A DNA stretch of 40,352 nt from NCBI GenBank assembly GCA_937958785.1, contig CALGMY010000137.1, forward strand, positions 1 through 40,352. Reading direction: 5' to 3'. A program made the position numbers and the translations under genes. The notes under the pieces were generated by a model. It was not told the origin of the DNA, did no database searches, and was given only the letters and a program-made list of their open reading frames with translations. Origin of the DNA: an uncultured Gammaproteobacteria bacterium (GTDB lineage: Bacteria > Pseudomonadota > Gammaproteobacteria > Steroidobacterales > GCA-2729495). Below, piece by piece: positions 39,907 to 40,352 of the stretch; within the stretch, counting starts at the first letter, position 1; the number at the start of each line of letters is the position of its first letter.

Positions 39907-40352
39907 CTAGAGCAGCCAGTCGATCGGCAGGAGCGACAGGAACCCGATGCCGAAGCGCTGGAAGAAGCCGGTCTCCGGTTCCGCCCGGTGGATCACCTCC
40001 GCAGTCCCGGTGCGCTCGACCCATTCCAGGCTGTGGCCGTCGGCCGCCAGCCGAACCTCGTAGGCGGCAAGCAGCAGGCCGTCATCGAACCAGCCGGACA
40101 GCTGGCCGGCCAGACGGGGACTGTCCACGACGAGTCCCATCTCGGTGTTCAGGTTCAGGGAGCGCAGGTCCAGGTTGAACGAACCCACGAAGAGCCGCTG
40201 CCGGTCGGCGGCCATGGACTTGGCGTGCAGGCTGGCCGCGGAACTGCCGCCGAAGACCTTGCTGCCGTTCGCGCCGCTGGCGCCGTCCGGCGGCGTCGCG
40301 GCCCCGGGCCGGAGTTCGTAGAGCCGAACCCCGGCGCGGAGCAGGTCCCGCC
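39907..40352 (-). CDS. Phospholipase D family protein (ClsC-like), C-terminal part
   Basis: The 3' part of a gene that continues beyond the window. The second HKD motif is seen as HAKSMAADRQRLFVGSFNLDLRS, followed by NLNTEMGLVVDSPRLAGQL and the C-terminal FFQRFGIGFLSLLPIDWLL. Phospholipase D-type enzymes with this ending resemble the YmdC/ClsC cardiolipin synthases, which join phosphatidylglycerol with phosphatidylethanolamine or a second phosphatidylglycerol at the inner membrane. It converges on the LysR gene with a 16-base gap. The frame is open to the last base. Cardiolipin also responds to osmotic stress, but there is no evidence of co-regulation here. Confidence 0.88.
   Translation of the reverse strand, partial: RDLLRAGVRLYELRPGAATPPDGASGANGSKVFGGSSAASLHAKSMAADRQRLFVGSFNLDLRSLNLNTEMGLVVDSPRLAGQLSGWFDDGLLLAAYEVRLAADGHSLEWVERTGTAEVIHRAEPETGFFQRFGIGFLSLLPIDWLL

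Noticed and set aside
1..40352. Phage, transposon, CRISPR, toxin-antitoxin or defence island
   Set aside because: No integrase, transposase, repeat array, restriction or nuclease-helicase defence genes, tRNA boundary or shift in composition was seen; the window is mostly core chromosome.

Overview
This is a high-GC chromosomal segment from a gammaproteobacterium. The gene orders mltB-rlpA-dacA-dat-ybeD-lipB and lptD-surA-pdxA-rsmA-apaG-apaH are classic for that class. A REP-type repeat, a VPxPA-CTERM protein, an NAD-type isocitrate dehydrogenase and -10 boxes lying right against start codons point towards a Xanthomonadales/Lysobacterales, Steroidobacterales or Woeseiales-like lineage; the genus cannot be fixed from sequence alone. 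I saw no tRNA, rRNA, CRISPR array, phage or transposase. Coding density is very high, and the longest non-coding gap is about 220 bases.

Layout. (1) 1-4.9 kb, + strand: envelope and cofactor genes: mltB (5' end outside the window), rlpA, a PBP5-type carboxypeptidase, D-amino-acid aminotransferase, ybeD and lipB. (2) 4.9-12.3 kb: murU (- strand) diverges from lptD-surA-pdxA-rsmA-apaG-apaH. (3) 12.3-18.1 kb: a three-gene RND efflux operon whose outer-membrane component carries a single-base frameshift. (4) 18.1-20.7 kb, - strand: a VPxPA-CTERM exported protein, thyA and lgt. (5) 20.7-26 kb: hrpB, a small unknown gene, a GNAT acetyltransferase, an OprB-like porin and an exported methyltransferase-like protein. 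(6) 26.1-29.3 kb, - strand: a secreted Kelch/PKD/cytochrome protein (also frameshifted by one base) and a PpiC-like lipoprotein. (7) 29.4-33.5 kb: a ChaN-PDZ protein translationally coupled to NAD-isocitrate dehydrogenase, converging on an SLC13-type transporter. (8) 33.6-38.8 kb, - strand: a five-gene trehalose operon (DUF5752, TreT-like glycosyltransferase, otsB, MscS channel, otsA). (9) 38.9-40.35 kb: a divergent NhaR-like LysR regulator and the 3' part of a phospholipase D/ClsC-like gene.

The most system-like part is region 8-9. Two routes to trehalose (OtsA/OtsB and a TreT-type synthase) are packed into one overlapping operon with a mechanosensitive channel between otsB and otsA. A divergent NhaR-type regulator sits opposite, with a perfect T-N11-A dyad between them. 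This reads as an osmotic-response module that makes a compatible solute and contains a pressure-release channel.

Other recurring signals are -10-like hexamers placed 6-9 bases before start codons (predicted leaderless mRNAs), two identical REP elements that supply stop codons at convergent gene ends, and two single-base deletions that break otherwise intact genes.
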